DNA from: Cordilura impudica
Taxonomy: Eukaryota; Arthropoda; Insecta; Diptera; Scathophagidae
Direction of reading: 5' to 3'
Assembly (NCBI GenBank): GCA_963682025.1
Contig: OY821520.1
Span: 132,767,819 to 132,831,818 of the forward strand
Length of the DNA stretch: 64,000 nucleotides
Made by a program: the position numbers and the translations under genes. The notes beneath the pieces are model-generated. The model searched no databases. It saw nothing but the letters and a program-made list of their open reading frames with translations, and was not told the origin of the DNA. Positions 31,784-45,075 of the stretch are shown here, in pieces; position 1 is the stretch's first letter; each line of letters starts with the position of its first letter.

Positions 31784-33867
31784 GTAAGTGAAATTTCATC
31801 GAATTAATTCAAAACTATTAAATTTAAATGCAAATCATTTCGTTATATTAATTGTTGATAATCAATTTTACATTCAAACATTATTCTTCTTTGATATATA
31901 TTGATGTCGTTGAACTCTTCACTCTTTTGTGTTGCTTCTTTAATTCCATTAATAGTCAGCTTATAAAATGGTGCGTTACCAAACAAACAAATAAACAAAC
32001 AAACAAACTAAAAAAATAAGTAAAACAAAACTTGAAATTCAAACTGATTCAAAAAAATCAATCAGCAGCTGTTAAAATAGTTGTCTTAAGTTGATATTGC
32101 TGGAAATCCGGAGAAAGTGTTTATAATTGCGCAAAAATGAAAAAATAAATAAAATCGAAAATACACAGTTGCTCAATCAAGAGACAATTTATAGTATTTT
32201 CAAGTTTTTTTTAAAGATAAATATGTATTGTATGCTTGATGTATTTCTACCGGTTTTTGTTTTGTGGGACTGAAGCAATCAAATCTTTAAAATTTTACTG
32301 AAATCATTATTATAGCATTATATTTCTAAATTTAATTTATTGTCATATCAATGAGTATTTGAAAAATTTAAATTGTTAATTGTTATTGTTTTTGAAATCG
32401 CTTAAAAAAAGATAAAATTTACATAGATTTTTAAGTTAGTTTTTATTTTATTTTAGTGGGTTATTTCAAATTGTTGGGAAACCTAATGTCAATCAGTTTT
32501 TGAATATCTCTTAAATTAAAACCACAAATGGGTGTTTATGAAGTTAATTTTGTCTTAATCGATTTATTGGATCAACCTTTTAACATATAAAATTTCGAAA
32601 GAATAATTAAGTAAAAACGTATTTTATATAAAGTCAAATTCTTCGCATCGCAAGCTGTAGTATGTATCATAAAATAAAATAAAATATGTTTTGAACAAAA
32701 ATATTTTTTTTTTCACCACATCAAATAAAAATTGTCACCACAATACTCTGATGTTGTTTTTTTTTTTAATACAAAGAAAATATTTTTTCACCCCAATTGG
32801 GTTCGCCTAAAAAAAAACAGAAAATGATCTCATAAATTACTCAGTGTAATAATATTGGGGGGAGGGGGCTGAGAAATTCCAAATCAGAGTAAAAAGTACT
32901 AGGTCAGTGCAGTAAAACCCCAAAGGGTTTGACATTTTCAGGCCAAACTTAATATAGTTTTCCTTATCTAGGTATTTTTTTGCTTAATTTTTCAGCTATA
33001 ACTCAAGAATCATTAATGGTTTCTAATTTAATTCTTCAGCAAGGGCTTAAATAAATAATTTTAAATAAAACGTAAATAAAACATAAAATAAATCAAAGAA
33101 TAAATAAATAATAATCATATGCCTTGGGTATGTTGTGTTATGCAAAAAAAAATAAATAATTAAAAAAGGGGAAACACTACAATTCTTTGAATATTTCATT
33201 CATAAAATTAGGATTTGTTGAAGCTATTTGCTGAAGAATGAAATCAGAAATCACCAATAATTCTTGAGTTGTAGCTGAAAAACTAAGCAAAAAAACGCCA
33301 AGATAAGGAAAAATTATAAAGTTTGGCCTGAGAACACCAAACCCTTTGGAGGATTTACTATACTGTCCTTGTACTTTCATCCTGACTTGGAATATTTTAC
33401 ACCCGAGACAATGACTCCGAAAATGTTTCACTACGGTTTTTCATATTTTTAAACCAAAAACTATAGTTTATCTCAAATATATGTTTTTTATCTCAAAGAT
33501 AAATATCTGATTAAAACATTTAGAGGGTTTTAGTTGAAACTCATATAATAAGTTCAGTTAGAAAATTATATTCGGTGAGTTTTGAAAATGGGTCATATTT
33601 GGATATGCACAACTAATTAAAATTTTTTTATGATAATTTGTTCATGACAATATCATTATTTCTCTAAAAATAAATTCAGATGAAACTGCGGACAGATCTA
33701 TGTAATGATTTGGAGCTTTTATAGCATTTTTCCTGCTTTACATGGGGACTAAGGTATGTTTCGTTTCCAGAGTGTGAAATTCTATGGAATAAATAAATTT
33801 TTTAAATTATCTTTTAATATAATTTTTGTAAAACGCAGTCAAGATATTATATCTAAACAAATATCTA
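31784..33867. other. Probable intron or unique AT-rich DNA
   Basis: Low-repeat AT-rich DNA follows the splice donor. A CAAA(CAAA)n tract lies near 31983 and long A/T runs near 32705 and 32755. Blocks near 32900-33010 and 33220-33330 are inverse relatives (CAGGCCAAACTT and AAGTTTGGCCTG; TCAGCTATAACTCAAGAA and its inverse), so a small decayed inverted-repeat element of about 500 bp may sit at roughly 32900-33430. Confidence 0.4.
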
Positions 33868-34237
33868 TAATATTAATCGGCAAGGCGATTTCTTGTGACC
33901 GATGTTTTGTTCTACCGTTTTATCCCGATTTTGACCAAACGTTTATTATTTGAAAGGTATTTATTTTTAGCCGTTTTCCATATTTACAGATTTTTAAATT
34001 TTTTTCTTTATTTTGAGTAAATTGCATTTAAAGTTGCTACTAACACTAACACATACATAAAATTATACATATGCTATGTGTGTTTTTATTAACTTTGTTA
34101 ATATGTTTGTTAAGGAGTTTGTTATCTTCATTCACAATAATAAAAAACCATAAAAGTGTTGGTTTGTGAATTGGCTAAGTGGAAAAATAAAGCTGCCTAG
34201 AAATTGCACTCGAATTTCGAGCGCTGGAATCTGCTAG
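33868..34237 (+). repeat. Helitron-like family A copy 3
   Basis: Starts ATTAATCGGCAAGGCGATTT and ends GGAATCTGCTAG then T, with the hairpin CTCGAATTTCGAG (34209-34221) just before. It is closely similar to 17970-18340. Confidence 0.7.
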
Positions 34238-34935
34238 TAATATCAATTACGTCTTCGTGTCCATTCTATTCTCAGCTTTTTCTGAATGTCCTTCACCATG
34301 TTTTTGATAGTTGGGGCTTTGGAAATCTTTTTCATATTTTCTTTTATGTCATTGAGTAGACAGACTTATTCTTCTTGGAATTTTTTCTTAGTAAAACCTT
34401 ATATCATTTAATTGAGAGATATTGTGGGCCGTTTGGGACTAAGTATGGCCAAAAACGGAATTAGTTTTTTCACGTTGTTTAAAATAAAGATGACTTTTTA
34501 CCGCATTGAGAAATCGACTACCAAACAGGATATCCGAACCAAACTTTTAACTGTAATAGAAGTTTCCTAATCTGGACAAATCTCCATTTCGCAAGCAGTT
34601 TAATATTGATGATCGGGAAGCGTCATCATTTTTCTGTTTTTCTTTCCCAAAATTTCGTACAAATCTCTTGACCAATGTAGATGTTTTCCTTTGAATTTCT
34701 GAGTTTTTCGGCACCTTTGATATATTGCATGCTTTTAAGCCATTCCGTGCCTTACATAATGACAGTGGTTCTCATATTGACAGTTGTTCTGTATTTTTTG
34801 AAACATCTCTGGTGGACATAACGCTGCTTTTGATAAATTCTTTCCTAATTCTTACTTTGATGTTTATAATTTATTACTGTTCCTTTCTCCCTCTAGTGTT
34901 TACTGTGTTGTGACAAAAAGTTAGTATAATATGTG
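34238..34935. other. Unassigned, possibly old coding DNA on the minus strand
   Basis: The minus strand gives fragments with protein-like composition, such as YIKGAEKLRNSKENIYIGQ and VKDIQKKLRIEWTRRRN, separated by stops and frame changes. I recognise no family. It may be a decayed gene or retroelement part. Confidence 0.2.
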
Positions 34936-35660
34936 CGGTTTACGCTCGAACAACGTTGGGATATATTAAAAGTTTATTTTCAAAGTGGTGAATATTGTAT
35001 ACAAAATGCAAAAAATCTTTTTCAAAATTCGGTGAAAAAGAAGCGATTTGAATATTTGACGCACTTCTTTGATGCGAATATTACATAAAGATCTCGGTTC
35101 GACGCCATAATGCAGGAGCTGATGTCGCACGACCATCCGCAACGTTTTCGGTTGTCAACGGAATGCTTGAAATTTCTTTCAGGTGTTATCTTTTCTAATG
35201 AAGTTCATTTTCATCTCGCCACTATTTGGTGTGTTTTTTGGGCAGTGGTATCATTGGGCATTCTTCTTCGAAGAAGCGAAAGGTATATGCGTTACAGTGA
35301 ACGGTGAGCACAACCGTGCAATGATTACTGATTATTTGTGGCCAATTTTCGATGGTATGAATGTGGACAAAATTTGTTTTCCACAGAATGGTGTGCCGTG
35401 CCACACAAGCCATGACACAATTGATCTTTTTTGCGTGGCAAGTTCGAAAATCGTGTTACTAACCGCGATTTGAACCCGTTAGACTGTTATTGGAGGGGTG
35501 CTATTAATGATGGGTGTAACGCTAATCACCCATCGTCAACTGAGTCACTAAAAAATAAATTAGTGCAATCATCGAGAAAATACAAATCCATACTGTAGAA
35601 AATGTACTTAAAAATTGGGTTATTTATACTGAAAGGCCAGCCAAGAAAGTCATTTGAATG
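34936..35660 (+). pseudogene. Mariner (DD41D/rosa-like) transposase remnant
   Basis: Plus-strand pieces in order are an N-terminal QRWDILKVYFQSGE-like stretch (about 34950), FSNEVHFHLA (35189, the first aspartate changed to asparagine), WAFFFEEAKGICVTVNGEHN (about 35250), MITDYLWPIFDGMNVDK and FPQNGVPCHTSHDTI (about 35385, where FQQDG has become FPQNG), then a DLNPLD piece. Two catalytic positions are mutated and frames shift at least twice. Confidence 0.7.
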
Positions 35661-36000
35661 AACTAGTATTCCATAATTAACCACAAGAATAGTGTTAGCA
35701 TTTTATTTGTAGCAATATCAAAACGTAAAACATATATGTTCCCCCTATAGATAAGGACACAGAATTGTATTCCATAATAAAGCCTTTTGGAATATAATGG
35801 ATTTGGTGGTTTGGATTTACCTTTCATTTGTCAACAATTAATTTCCTTCGTTCGAGTTTATTCATATTTACTGAAAAACAGGCGCACTTATGGTAGTTAC
35901 GAATATCAGCAGTATACCCTGACCACCTGGTAGTATAGGGTATAAAAATGGCTATAAAAAATAAATATTCAGAATAAATAATTTATTTATATATATATCT
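35661..36000. other. Spacer with a B-repeat end fragment
   Basis: A short inverse B end (CCACCTGGTAGTATAGGGTATA, spread over 35922-35945) is present. Otherwise nothing is seen. Confidence 0.35.
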
Positions 36001-36227
36001 GTGGTCACCAGCATTAACCACCTAAGTCTAAAATCATGCTTTTTATTTAAATGTAATGTTGCTTCATTACGCCTTAGGTCAATATGTTTTCATTAATAAC
36101 TTTTTAAAAGACAGTGTTAGAGAAATGGGGATTACACATAAATATAAAGCGTTATTAGTAGAATATTATCGAATACATAACTCAAGTCGTTCTTAAGTCG
36201 ACTTAGGCGGTTATCACTTATAACCAC
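36001..36227. mobile_element. Possible 227-bp MITE
   Basis: GTGGTCACCAGCATTAACCA at the left pairs imperfectly with the inverse of the right end at 36204-36227 (sharing GTGGT, AACC and CCTAAGTC). No target duplication was found, so it is tentative. Confidence 0.4.
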
Positions 36228-36325
36228 AGGATGACTCTAAGTTTATGTTCAATTCTTTTATCTTTCTATTAATATTTTTGTTTATTTATTTAAAAATAAA
36301 ATAACGAATCGTCGTTGAGTAGATT

Positions 36326-36572
36326 TACAGATTTTGTAATTTTTTCCTTTATTTTGAGTAAATTGCATTTAAAGTTGCTACTAACACATACATATAATTA
36401 CACATATGCTATGTATGTATTTATTAAACTTGTTAATGTGTTTGTTAATGAGTTTGTTATCTTCATTCACAAAAATAATAAACCAAAAAAGTGTTTGTTT
36501 GTGAATTGGCTAAGTTGAAAAATAAAGCTGCCTAAAAATTGCACTCGAATTTCGAGCGCTGGCATCTGCTAG
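36326..36572 (+). repeat. Helitron-like family A copy 4, 5'-truncated
   Basis: Runs from AGATTTACAGATTTTG to GGCATCTGCTAG followed by T, with the CTCGAATTTCGAG palindrome before the end. Confidence 0.7.
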
Positions 36573-36852
36573 TTTTAATAAATACAGTCATTCAAGGCCC
36601 ATTTTAATTTTAGGGTCCAAGTAGCAAGTTATATCCTATAAGATTTCAGGTTTTCGATTTCTAGTTCTGGTAAGTGTGCACCTCACTTTATCATACATTT
36701 TCATTTTAATACACATTGAAGGATATCAATCATATGTTTGGTATTGAGTTGTGGCACTTGTTCTATGCAGAAAGTTACAACCGCTTCTACCGGAATTCAT
36801 TGTAAAACAATTGGTTAATTTTATTCGAAATTATTAAGCTGGAATTGTTTAA

Positions 36853-37790
36853 CCCTTTCACGACCAATGGGACATATATATCCCATTTTTATTATTTCTT
36901 ATATTTTCCACATTTTCCAACCGATTTTTTTTTAAGCTGACTTGAGTCGACAAAGGATAGTTTTAGCTTTCAGAACTTATCAAAAGAGTATGCACATGTA
37001 TTCTCAGGACCTAAGACGGTGTCCTCAAAATCTGAAAATTATGTTTTTTTTTTTTTAAATCATATTTAGATATCATTAATTCGGACGTTATTGAACCTAA
37101 AACATTAAAATCTCGATATAACATGGTCCAGCATTTATGGTTTTTAGAAACACCAAAATATTTGATATCGGTTTATTATTCAGCAAAATGTAGTACGGGA
37201 CATATATGTCCAATTGGTCCCTAATGGTAAAAAATATATTTTATAGTTTTATATTTTGATCAAATTAAAAACAATCATAATATGAAATCAACAATTAATT
37301 AAACTATAAATAAAAAGAAAAAGTTAATTCTAAATATCTCAAAAATACAAAAACAATTATGGTCATCTTCGAAGCAATTAAGGTTTTTTGTGAAACAAAA
37401 AAGTTTTTTAAAAAAGAAACATATTGCGTTTGTCCGATTTTCCTTTCCGTTTTTAGTACAAACTAAAAAGTAGTAATTGATTTTCTGTGATCTATATTTA
37501 AAAATTTACAACAAACACAAAACCAAAACTACAGTTATATATGTAAAAAATAAAAAAAAAAATCATTGACTTGCTTTGAGCGGAGTAAATTTGTTGCTAA
37601 CTAATTTTGACCGTTGACTACCAATGGGATATATATGTCCCATGGATTTTTTCCTTGAAGGAATTGAAAAAAAAAAAAAATGTTTTTGACGACACTTTTG
37701 TTTAGAAATGTTGGGTCATTAAGTACGAATCCTCAAAAAAAAAAAAAAAAAAAAAATTTTTCCAGCATTTGAGGTTTGGTCGTGAAAGGC
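36853..37790. mobile_element. TTAA-flanked MITE, piggyBac (looper-like) type
   Basis: TTAA at 36849-36852 and 37791-37794. The ends CCCTTTCACGACCAATGG and the inverse of TTTGGTCGTGAAAGGC form about 15 bp of inverted repeat. Palindromic words GGGACATATATATCCC (36870), GGGACATATATGTCC (about 37198) and GGGATATATATGTCCC (37626) recur inside. TTAA targets and CCCTTT starts are typical of the piggyBac superfamily. No transposase is present. Confidence 0.75.
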
Positions 37791-37794
37791 TTAA

Positions 37795-38177
37795 CCTAAA
37801 AATTTTAATAAAAGCTTAAAAAATTAATAAGGCTTAAATTTTGTTTTCGAGATCATGTACGTATAATATAATCTAAAGAGCAATACAGACAACTATAGTT
37901 CGAGTTGGTATATTTGAGCAACATGTGTTGCTAATTGTCAGCATTCTCCTGGCTATTACTTTAAATCAGGTTTAATGTATTCGAACACTATACCCGCTCG
38001 AGTAAAAATAAAACGGGCAACATTATAATGCGATAAGATTGCTATGTATAATTGTTGTGCATTATGATTTTACAAGTTAGCAATTTTTCGCAATGCTGAT
38101 GAAAATTTCTTTAATTTATATTTGAAAAACTAATAAAAAACTAAATAAAAAAAACTATTAAAAAAATTAAGAAAGTT
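37795..38177. other. Unassigned AT-rich spacer
   Basis: No gene, RNA or inverted repeat noticed. Confidence 0.35.
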
Positions 38178-38930
38178 ATTGTCGGTGTAGACCGACAATA
38201 AAGTACCCTATACAATGAGTTTAGAGACATCTCATGTCGAACAAATTGGATATAGAAAATAAGCATAAACCAAATTTGAAATTTGAGTGGCATTGTAACT
38301 AATTTTATTGGGTGCAGATATGAAAGAGTTCATATCGGATGCTATATTTTTATGGGGTATAGGTCGAAAAATGGACCGATCCTGACTATATTTGGTATAT
38401 TCATTTATATTTTGCAAAAATATACACGAACCCAATTTGAGAAGAATCTGTGCAATATTTTTGTTTTTCGATAGATTTAAGTGAAGATCGGTAGCCGTTT
38501 GATATAGGGCTATGACCAACAATTATCATATTGGGTTTATATTTATAATACTGATATTGGGTTTATATTTATAATACTTGTAATAAACATACAAACCCAA
38601 TTTGACCGAGATCTATATGATAATTTTGATATTATGGCAATTTAAGTCGATCTGATAGGGGTCATTTGTATGGGGACTACGTCTGAACATGAACCGATTT
38701 TCACTAATTTCAATAGTGTTCATTCCATGGCCGATGGAAGCTTACATACTAAATTTGATCAAAATATATTCATATGTGCAACCTGTAGTTTGATAACAAG
38801 GTTTTCATGTACACGTAGACGGACGGACATCGCTAAATCAACTCAGAAAGTGATTCTGAGTCGATCTGTATAATAAAAGATGGGTGTAGATGAAATACTT
38901 TTGATAGTTATAAACATCAGCACCAACTCA
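38178..38930 (-). repeat. B repeat copy 8, reverse orientation
   Basis: Begins at the GTCGGTGTAGACCGAC hairpin (about 38180) and passes through the GATATGAAAGAGTTCATATC and GACGGACGGACATCGC blocks. The phrase GATATTGGGTTTATATTTATAA is tandemly repeated near 38527-38575. Confidence 0.65.
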
Positions 38931-39551
38931 TTAAAAAACAACAAATTTACGTAAAGAGCCAAGTATTTATCCCAAATTGTTTAAAGAATATAAGAGTTAC
39001 AAAATACGTGGATGTTATTTGTTTATAAGTTAATAACATTTATAATGATTTCGTCTTCCTTAATAAAAATTATTTTAATTTTTTTTTAATTGTCAACTGG
39101 GAACGGCTTCCAAGTATAAAAAATAGGCAATATTAAATTTGCGTACATTTACTTCTCTTTAATTGCTGGTTACAGGTCTACAGTTATTTAACATTTATCT
39201 GTATACAAATATTTTTTGTTTGTGTAATTATTCATCCTAAAGTTTTTTCATGCCACAAATTTCTTTTGTTTACTTGAAGAGTTTAACAAAAGACGATGTT
39301 TGTGTGTTAATGTTATTCATGTGAACCACAATAGTTTTAGAGACGAGATAATGATTATATATATTTATATATACTCGTATATATATTTGGCTTAGCGGGC
39401 GTGTGAAAGCTGTTGCACATGCGCATGAAAACGCGTTTTAATTCTTTTTGTTGCGATTTTGTCTTGTAAGTTGTTTAAAGCATGACTCAACCTGTTGCTC
39501 ATTGTAAATCTGGTATGTTGTACATAGATACTGGTTTATTACTACATTACT
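38931..39551. other. Unassigned spacer with a TA-rich tract
   Basis: A TATATAT run lies near 39358-39385. There is no gene signal. Confidence 0.35.
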
Positions 39552-39878
39552 CTTTATACCCTATACCACTATGTCAGGGCATAATGACTTTGTGCTAATG
39601 TTTGTAACTACCAAAATTATTTGACATAGACCCATCTTTTATTCTACCGATATATGGTCAGGATCGGTCCATTTTTCGACCTAGTCTCCATATGAATATA
39701 TCATCCGATATGAACTTTTTGATATCCGAATGCAAAGAAATTAATAACAATGCCACTCAAATTTTGATTATGCTTATTTTCTACATCTTATTAGTTGGAC
39801 CTATGAGATAGGGTCGCTAAACGCATGGTATAGGATATCGTAAAGTCGGCCTACACCGACTAAAATTTTCTTAGTTTT
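39552..39878 (+). repeat. B repeat copy 9, internally deleted
   Basis: Left end TATACCCTATACCACTATG and right end AAAGTCGGCCTACACCGAC are present. The central part with the GTCY tract is missing. Confidence 0.65.
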
Positions 39879-41029
39879 ATAGTTGTTATTTGTGAAGATA
39901 TTTTTTTTTTGCATTACGAAAATTAACAATTGCTTAATTTAGGATGGATATTTTTTTGCTATTGAACAACACAAGAGGGAATTATCACTGGAAATTCGTG
40001 CTTGAAATTGTTTTGTCAAACTAAACGTAAGAAATGGAAAAAAATGACACAATGTCTTCAACACATCTGCAGAATTTATAATTTTAAAATACTTTTCGAT
40101 GTAAATATGAAAATTTGAAATTCGTCAAAAAAGTAAAAGTTAAAAAATATTAGAATTATTAAAAAACATATTTGGTGACTGGAGATTTAAATAGCGATTA
40201 GATGGATAGATAGGTATATGGCCACTAATAAATCTACGCAGGAAGTAATTTTTGTCCATATTCGGTATTCAATTGGAATGTAAATAAGCTTAACGGGCTT
40301 AGAAATAGAATATCAATAAATTACTCATTATTTATATCACTTTTACATTGATATTTATAAATCCTTTAATACCAGCACAGACTGAAAACATTTCAAAACA
40401 ACAGAATTTATGAGCTTGATATATTTCGTTCAACGTTACTCCAATTTTTAGAACGCGTGCAATAATATATTTAGCAAACCCTTCAACATAGACTTTATTT
40501 GAGCTTCGACTTTGATCCAAATCTCTTTCAACTCAGCATTTCTTCAGGTTTTAAAACAGAAATTATTGCAGGGGACCAACCTTAGTAAGTACTATGGATG
40601 ATATAGTAATTCAAATTTCAATTCTTAAAATTTTTCTATAGAAATAACACAAGTATGTATCAGTGTGTGTACTGATGGAAGAGGACTTTTCATTATTTAA
40701 GGATTGGATAGCATATCCCGCAAAATGTGGTTAAAATTATCAAATTATATCGAGGTGTATATATTCAAGGCCATCTAAAAAAATATAGCGAGCAAACGAG
40801 CATGTTGGGAAAGGTTATAAACCTACTAAGTCGCACATATTACAATATTTGTAATAAAGTGGGCAAACTTGAAGGTACTTTTTCTAGATAAGTCCCAGAT
40901 TCCTCATAAAATTTATTAATTTTCACTTGAGCTTCAATTGTTTTGACAAAATTTTGTTAGAAGTCTATATTTAGTTATTTAGTTAGACTCCTACAACGCC
41001 CGGTACTCTTAAAAGCAAGAGTATATTTT
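39879..41029. other. Unassigned AT-rich DNA
   Basis: No coding, RNA or inverted-repeat signal is convincing. An isolated GAAGGTACTTTTTCTAG near 40870 resembles one unit of the adjacent minisatellite. Confidence 0.35.
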
Positions 41030-41964
41030 TTGGTAAAAAATCTATTTGAATACAATCTACGTTTTTAACAAGAGGTACTTTTTGACTATAGGTATATTTT
41101 TAAGAATAGGTACTTTCTAATTGTAAAAGGTATATGGTAAGCCCAGGTACTTGTTGAGGAAAGGCATTTTTTAGAAAATATACTTTAATTAAAAAAATAC
41201 TTTTTGAAGAAAATCTACTCTATTTAAAAAAAGGCAATTTTTGAGATAAGGTACTTATAGAAAAGTAGTTTTTGAGAAAAGGTACTATTTTAAAAAAGGT
41301 AGTTTTTGAGAAAAGATACTTTTTTTAAGAACAGACAATTTTTAAAAGTGAAACATATTTTTGTAAGGGTACGTTTTAAACAATAATACTCTTTTAGAAA
41401 AGGTACTTTTTTAAGAAAAAATATTTTTCTAAACAAAATGTGCTTTTTTAACAAAAGATTATTTTTTAAGGAAAAGGCACTTTTTTTAAAAATAGGTACT
41501 TCTATAAGAAAAGGTACTTTTTTAAGAAAATTTAATTTTTAAGAAAAGGTATTTTTTTTCGAGAAAATATTGTTTTTAAAGAAAAGGTATTTTTAAGTGA
41601 AAGTACTTTTTAAGAAAGGGTACTTTTATAAGAAAAGGTAATTTTTTAAGAAAAGGCACTTTTTTAAGAAAAGGTACTTTTTTAAGAACATGTATTTTTT
41701 TAAAGAAATTTATTTTTTTAAGAAAGGCACTTTTTAAAGAATAGGTACTTTTTAAGAAACGGTACTTTTATAAGAACGAATTCTTTTTTAAGGAAATACA
41801 CTTTTTTAAGAAAAGGTACTCTTATAAGATAAGGTATTTTTTTAAAGAAAAGTTACTTTTTTAGGAAAATGTGCTATTTTCTTAAAAAAATATACTTTTT
41901 TAAGAAAATATACTTTTTTATACTTTTTTTAGAAAAGGTATTTTTTTTAAGAAAATATATTTAA
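41030..41964 (+). repeat. GGTACTTTTTTAAGAAAA minisatellite, left part
   Basis: Dozens of imperfect units of about 16-20 bp, best summarised as GGTACTTTTTTAAGAAAA, fill this interval. It continues beyond the family C insertion at 45076. Units vary mainly in the GGTAC part and in A/T run length. Confidence 0.85.
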
Positions 41965-44900
41965 AAACAAGTAAGAGTGTTAAATTCGGCTGTGCCAAAT
42001 CTTTGATAACCTCCACCTCGGTTTGAGTCTTGATAATAAATGTAAATGAAAAAATAAACACTTTGTTAAACTTAATACCAAATTATTTCAGCAAATTCTT
42101 TGGGTTGGTTTTCGTCTCTTCTATTATTTCGGATTTATTTCGGTGTTTGCTTTTTGGTCATCGTGGTTACTGATCGGCATGCATTTAGGTTATATATCTA
42201 TATGCATGCGTTTCCGGTTATATGACATAACTTCTCGTTTAATTTAGTTTTTGCTAATTAAATAGCTCGCCCTAACCTCCATTGAAAAGGTAATGGTTGT
42301 GTAAGGTGGCTATATGCATTAAATCGTGCTATTTGGAGATGGCTGTATAGTTTCTTTTAACTGGCCAAATATTTCTTCATTGCGACCATATAGGTCGGAT
42401 GGAGTAAAAAAATAATAATAAAAAAAAACTCTCTCAATTTTTTTATTGAAATATTGCCATATTTGGAAAACATAGAGAATAAATTTATAATAATAAATAT
42501 TCAAATTAGGGATGCCAAACGCAAAAAACCAAATGTCCCAAACATTTTAAATAAAATAATTTGTTCTCTTTATTCTCTGAAAAACTTCAAATTTTCATCA
42601 AAAAAAAAAAAATTGTGAAAATTTATATATAAAAAACAACATTCTCATCAAATTGCGTTTATTTATGTAACAGTTTTTATGTTCGCAATTCTTAAATATC
42701 ATTTGACGTTTTCTAAAATTCATTGAATTTAAATTAATGTTTTCTGTAGTGTGATTCTGTAAATTTCAACGAACCGACAATCGCAAAATATATCGACAGC
42801 TATTGTTGTTTGCACTAAGGATTAAGTGATTCACTAAGTACATACATCTTAACGACAGTCGACAAATCTATTTTTCTATTTATTTAAATTGTAAACGAGT
42901 GGCATCTCTGTCAAAATAAGCGAAAAACAAAAAGAAGAATAGAAAAAACAAATTACTTCGTGTTTGACAGGATGATTTTATGTTTATGTTTAATATCTTT
43001 ATTTTTTTACTAATGTTTCTGTGTATTTATTTGAAAATTAAATAATGGATTGAATATGCTATTTAATTTTTTTATTTATATAAAAAAGTTTTTTAATTCA
43101 AGAAAAATATTTTCACTATTTTATGATTTTTATTTATGTATGACGACATTTCAACCTAAAAATTTAAGTTTTTATCGATTGAATAAACAACACAAAAATG
43201 GTTGTCGTTTGGATAACAACAACAGCGAATATCGTTTAAAAATTTTACTGATAATTTTGCTATTTTCTTTTTTTAACGATTCGACTATCGTTAAAAGAAA
43301 TTACTGAAAAGCTATTATGCCAATGCCATTTTTTTTTTATATGTAAACATTTTTTAAATGTAAACATATTTGTTGTTTTTTTTTTTAATTTCAATTTGTG
43401 TTTAACGAATAAAATTTATATATTAAAGATGCAATTAGTGTCTTCTAAATTTAAAATTATTATTTCCGACGTTTTGATACGATTTTCTGAAATTCAGTTA
43501 ATATTTTCTAATTTATAATTGGAAATTTTAATTCCAGTTTTTAGAATTGATATTTTCTAAAATTTGAATGGAAAAGTTACAAAGTGCAATTTTGTATTTA
43601 TGTGAATAACAATGTTTTAGTAATTATAAACAATTTCTAAATATTAGATGTAATCGCAATCAGATATTTTGTAGGTAAAGCAGAATAATAATTCTATATA
43701 ACTATGTAGAACTGTTTTGAAAGCAAAAAACTCATTGATGAACTCGGTAAGTCTATTTTGTAAAGACAGCAAAAATTAATATGCCAAACTTATGTTCATA
43801 TTTGTAAAAGAATAATGAAAATACGTATGAAATAAAAGACCAGCCCGTGTATACTCTTAACATTGTTCTGTATGGTATCCAGTTGAAAATATTAACATTC
43901 ATGTTAAAATAGAAATAACTATTGCAAAGCTAATTAGAAAAACAAAAATTGTGGCGCCATCTACTGTGGCATAGTCATGCAGAGCAAAATGAAGTGACAC
44001 TGTGTTAATGCAAAAAAAAATGTATTTTCCCCACAACAAAATATTGTAGAATTTTATATAAATAAAATAATATACCGACTTATTTCTAACATGCAGTTTT
44101 TATGGATATACATGTATATTATTTGTATAATTTAATTTGTTTATATAAATTTTTAAATAAATTTATACATAAAATTTTTGTTGCTATATTTACATTGTTT
44201 TTTTTTTTTTTATTAACAACTATGTATTTTCGCATTATTTGCTTTAGATGTTGGTGAATTTTTACTTCCTTTATATTAACTCGTAGTGTCTGCTTGTCGA
44301 AAAAATTTTGGATCGATTTTAACCAATTTCCCGTAAGTCATTCGATCTGTAATTTTGCAAGCAGGCTTGTGGTAATAATAGAAATGATCTAGCAAATTTT
44401 TAGAGTGATGCCAAAACAATGGAAACTTTTAAATTTTTCTACCAGAGTTAATAAAAAAATGTACAAAGGGTTAGTTTTTATTATATTATTATCACAACGA
44501 CCACAAAAACAACAAGTCCAGCTATGACAACAACACAACATTTAGAATAACAACAAGAACAATATAGAAACATCATATTTTTCATTTTCTTTTAATTTTT
44601 CAGAGATTTCCCTGGACCTGTTCCACCTGTTTTAATGATTTTTGAAACAGAAATCTGCCCATGAATTTGGTGAATCATTCTCACTAAAAGTGATCACTGT
44701 AGCTGCACTATTAAGGGCGTGATCGTGACAAGTGCAACATAGAAAATTATATATTTTCAAGACTTTTTTTGGTTCTTCATTCAACTCTCCGGCCCTAATC
44801 GACCGATTTGGACGATTTTAAATTGAAAACTTTTCAGGATGTTAGTGAATCATTTTTTATGTCAACGAGCACCTAGGCAGCTAGGCCCGATTGATGCCGT

Positions 44901-45075
44901 CATCGTGATTTCCACAGACGGACAGACGGACATACGGATATCGCTATATTAACTCCGGTTGTTATAAGGATCACAAATATATATATTTTATGGGGTCCCA
45001 AATTTTTTTTCTAATTATTACAAATGGAATGACAAACTTATATATACCCTCTGCACACTGGAGTGGAGGGTATAA
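41965..45075 (+). mobile_element. Family C element, 3.1-kb copy, inserted in the minisatellite
   Basis: Starts AAGTAAGAGTGTTAAATTCG with the hairpin ATTCGGCTGTGCCAAAT and ends CTCTGCACACTGGAGTGGAGGGTATA, as does the copy at 23129-26943. The last 600 bp (44480-45075) are closely similar to 26340-26943. The interior (about 42500-44250) shows no clear gene, only short frames. Confidence 0.65.

Noticed and set aside
43050..43307. 85-codon frame inside family C copy 2
   Set aside because: Phe/Ile/Lys/Asn-rich as expected from AT-rich noncoding sequence, and not conserved in the other family C copy.
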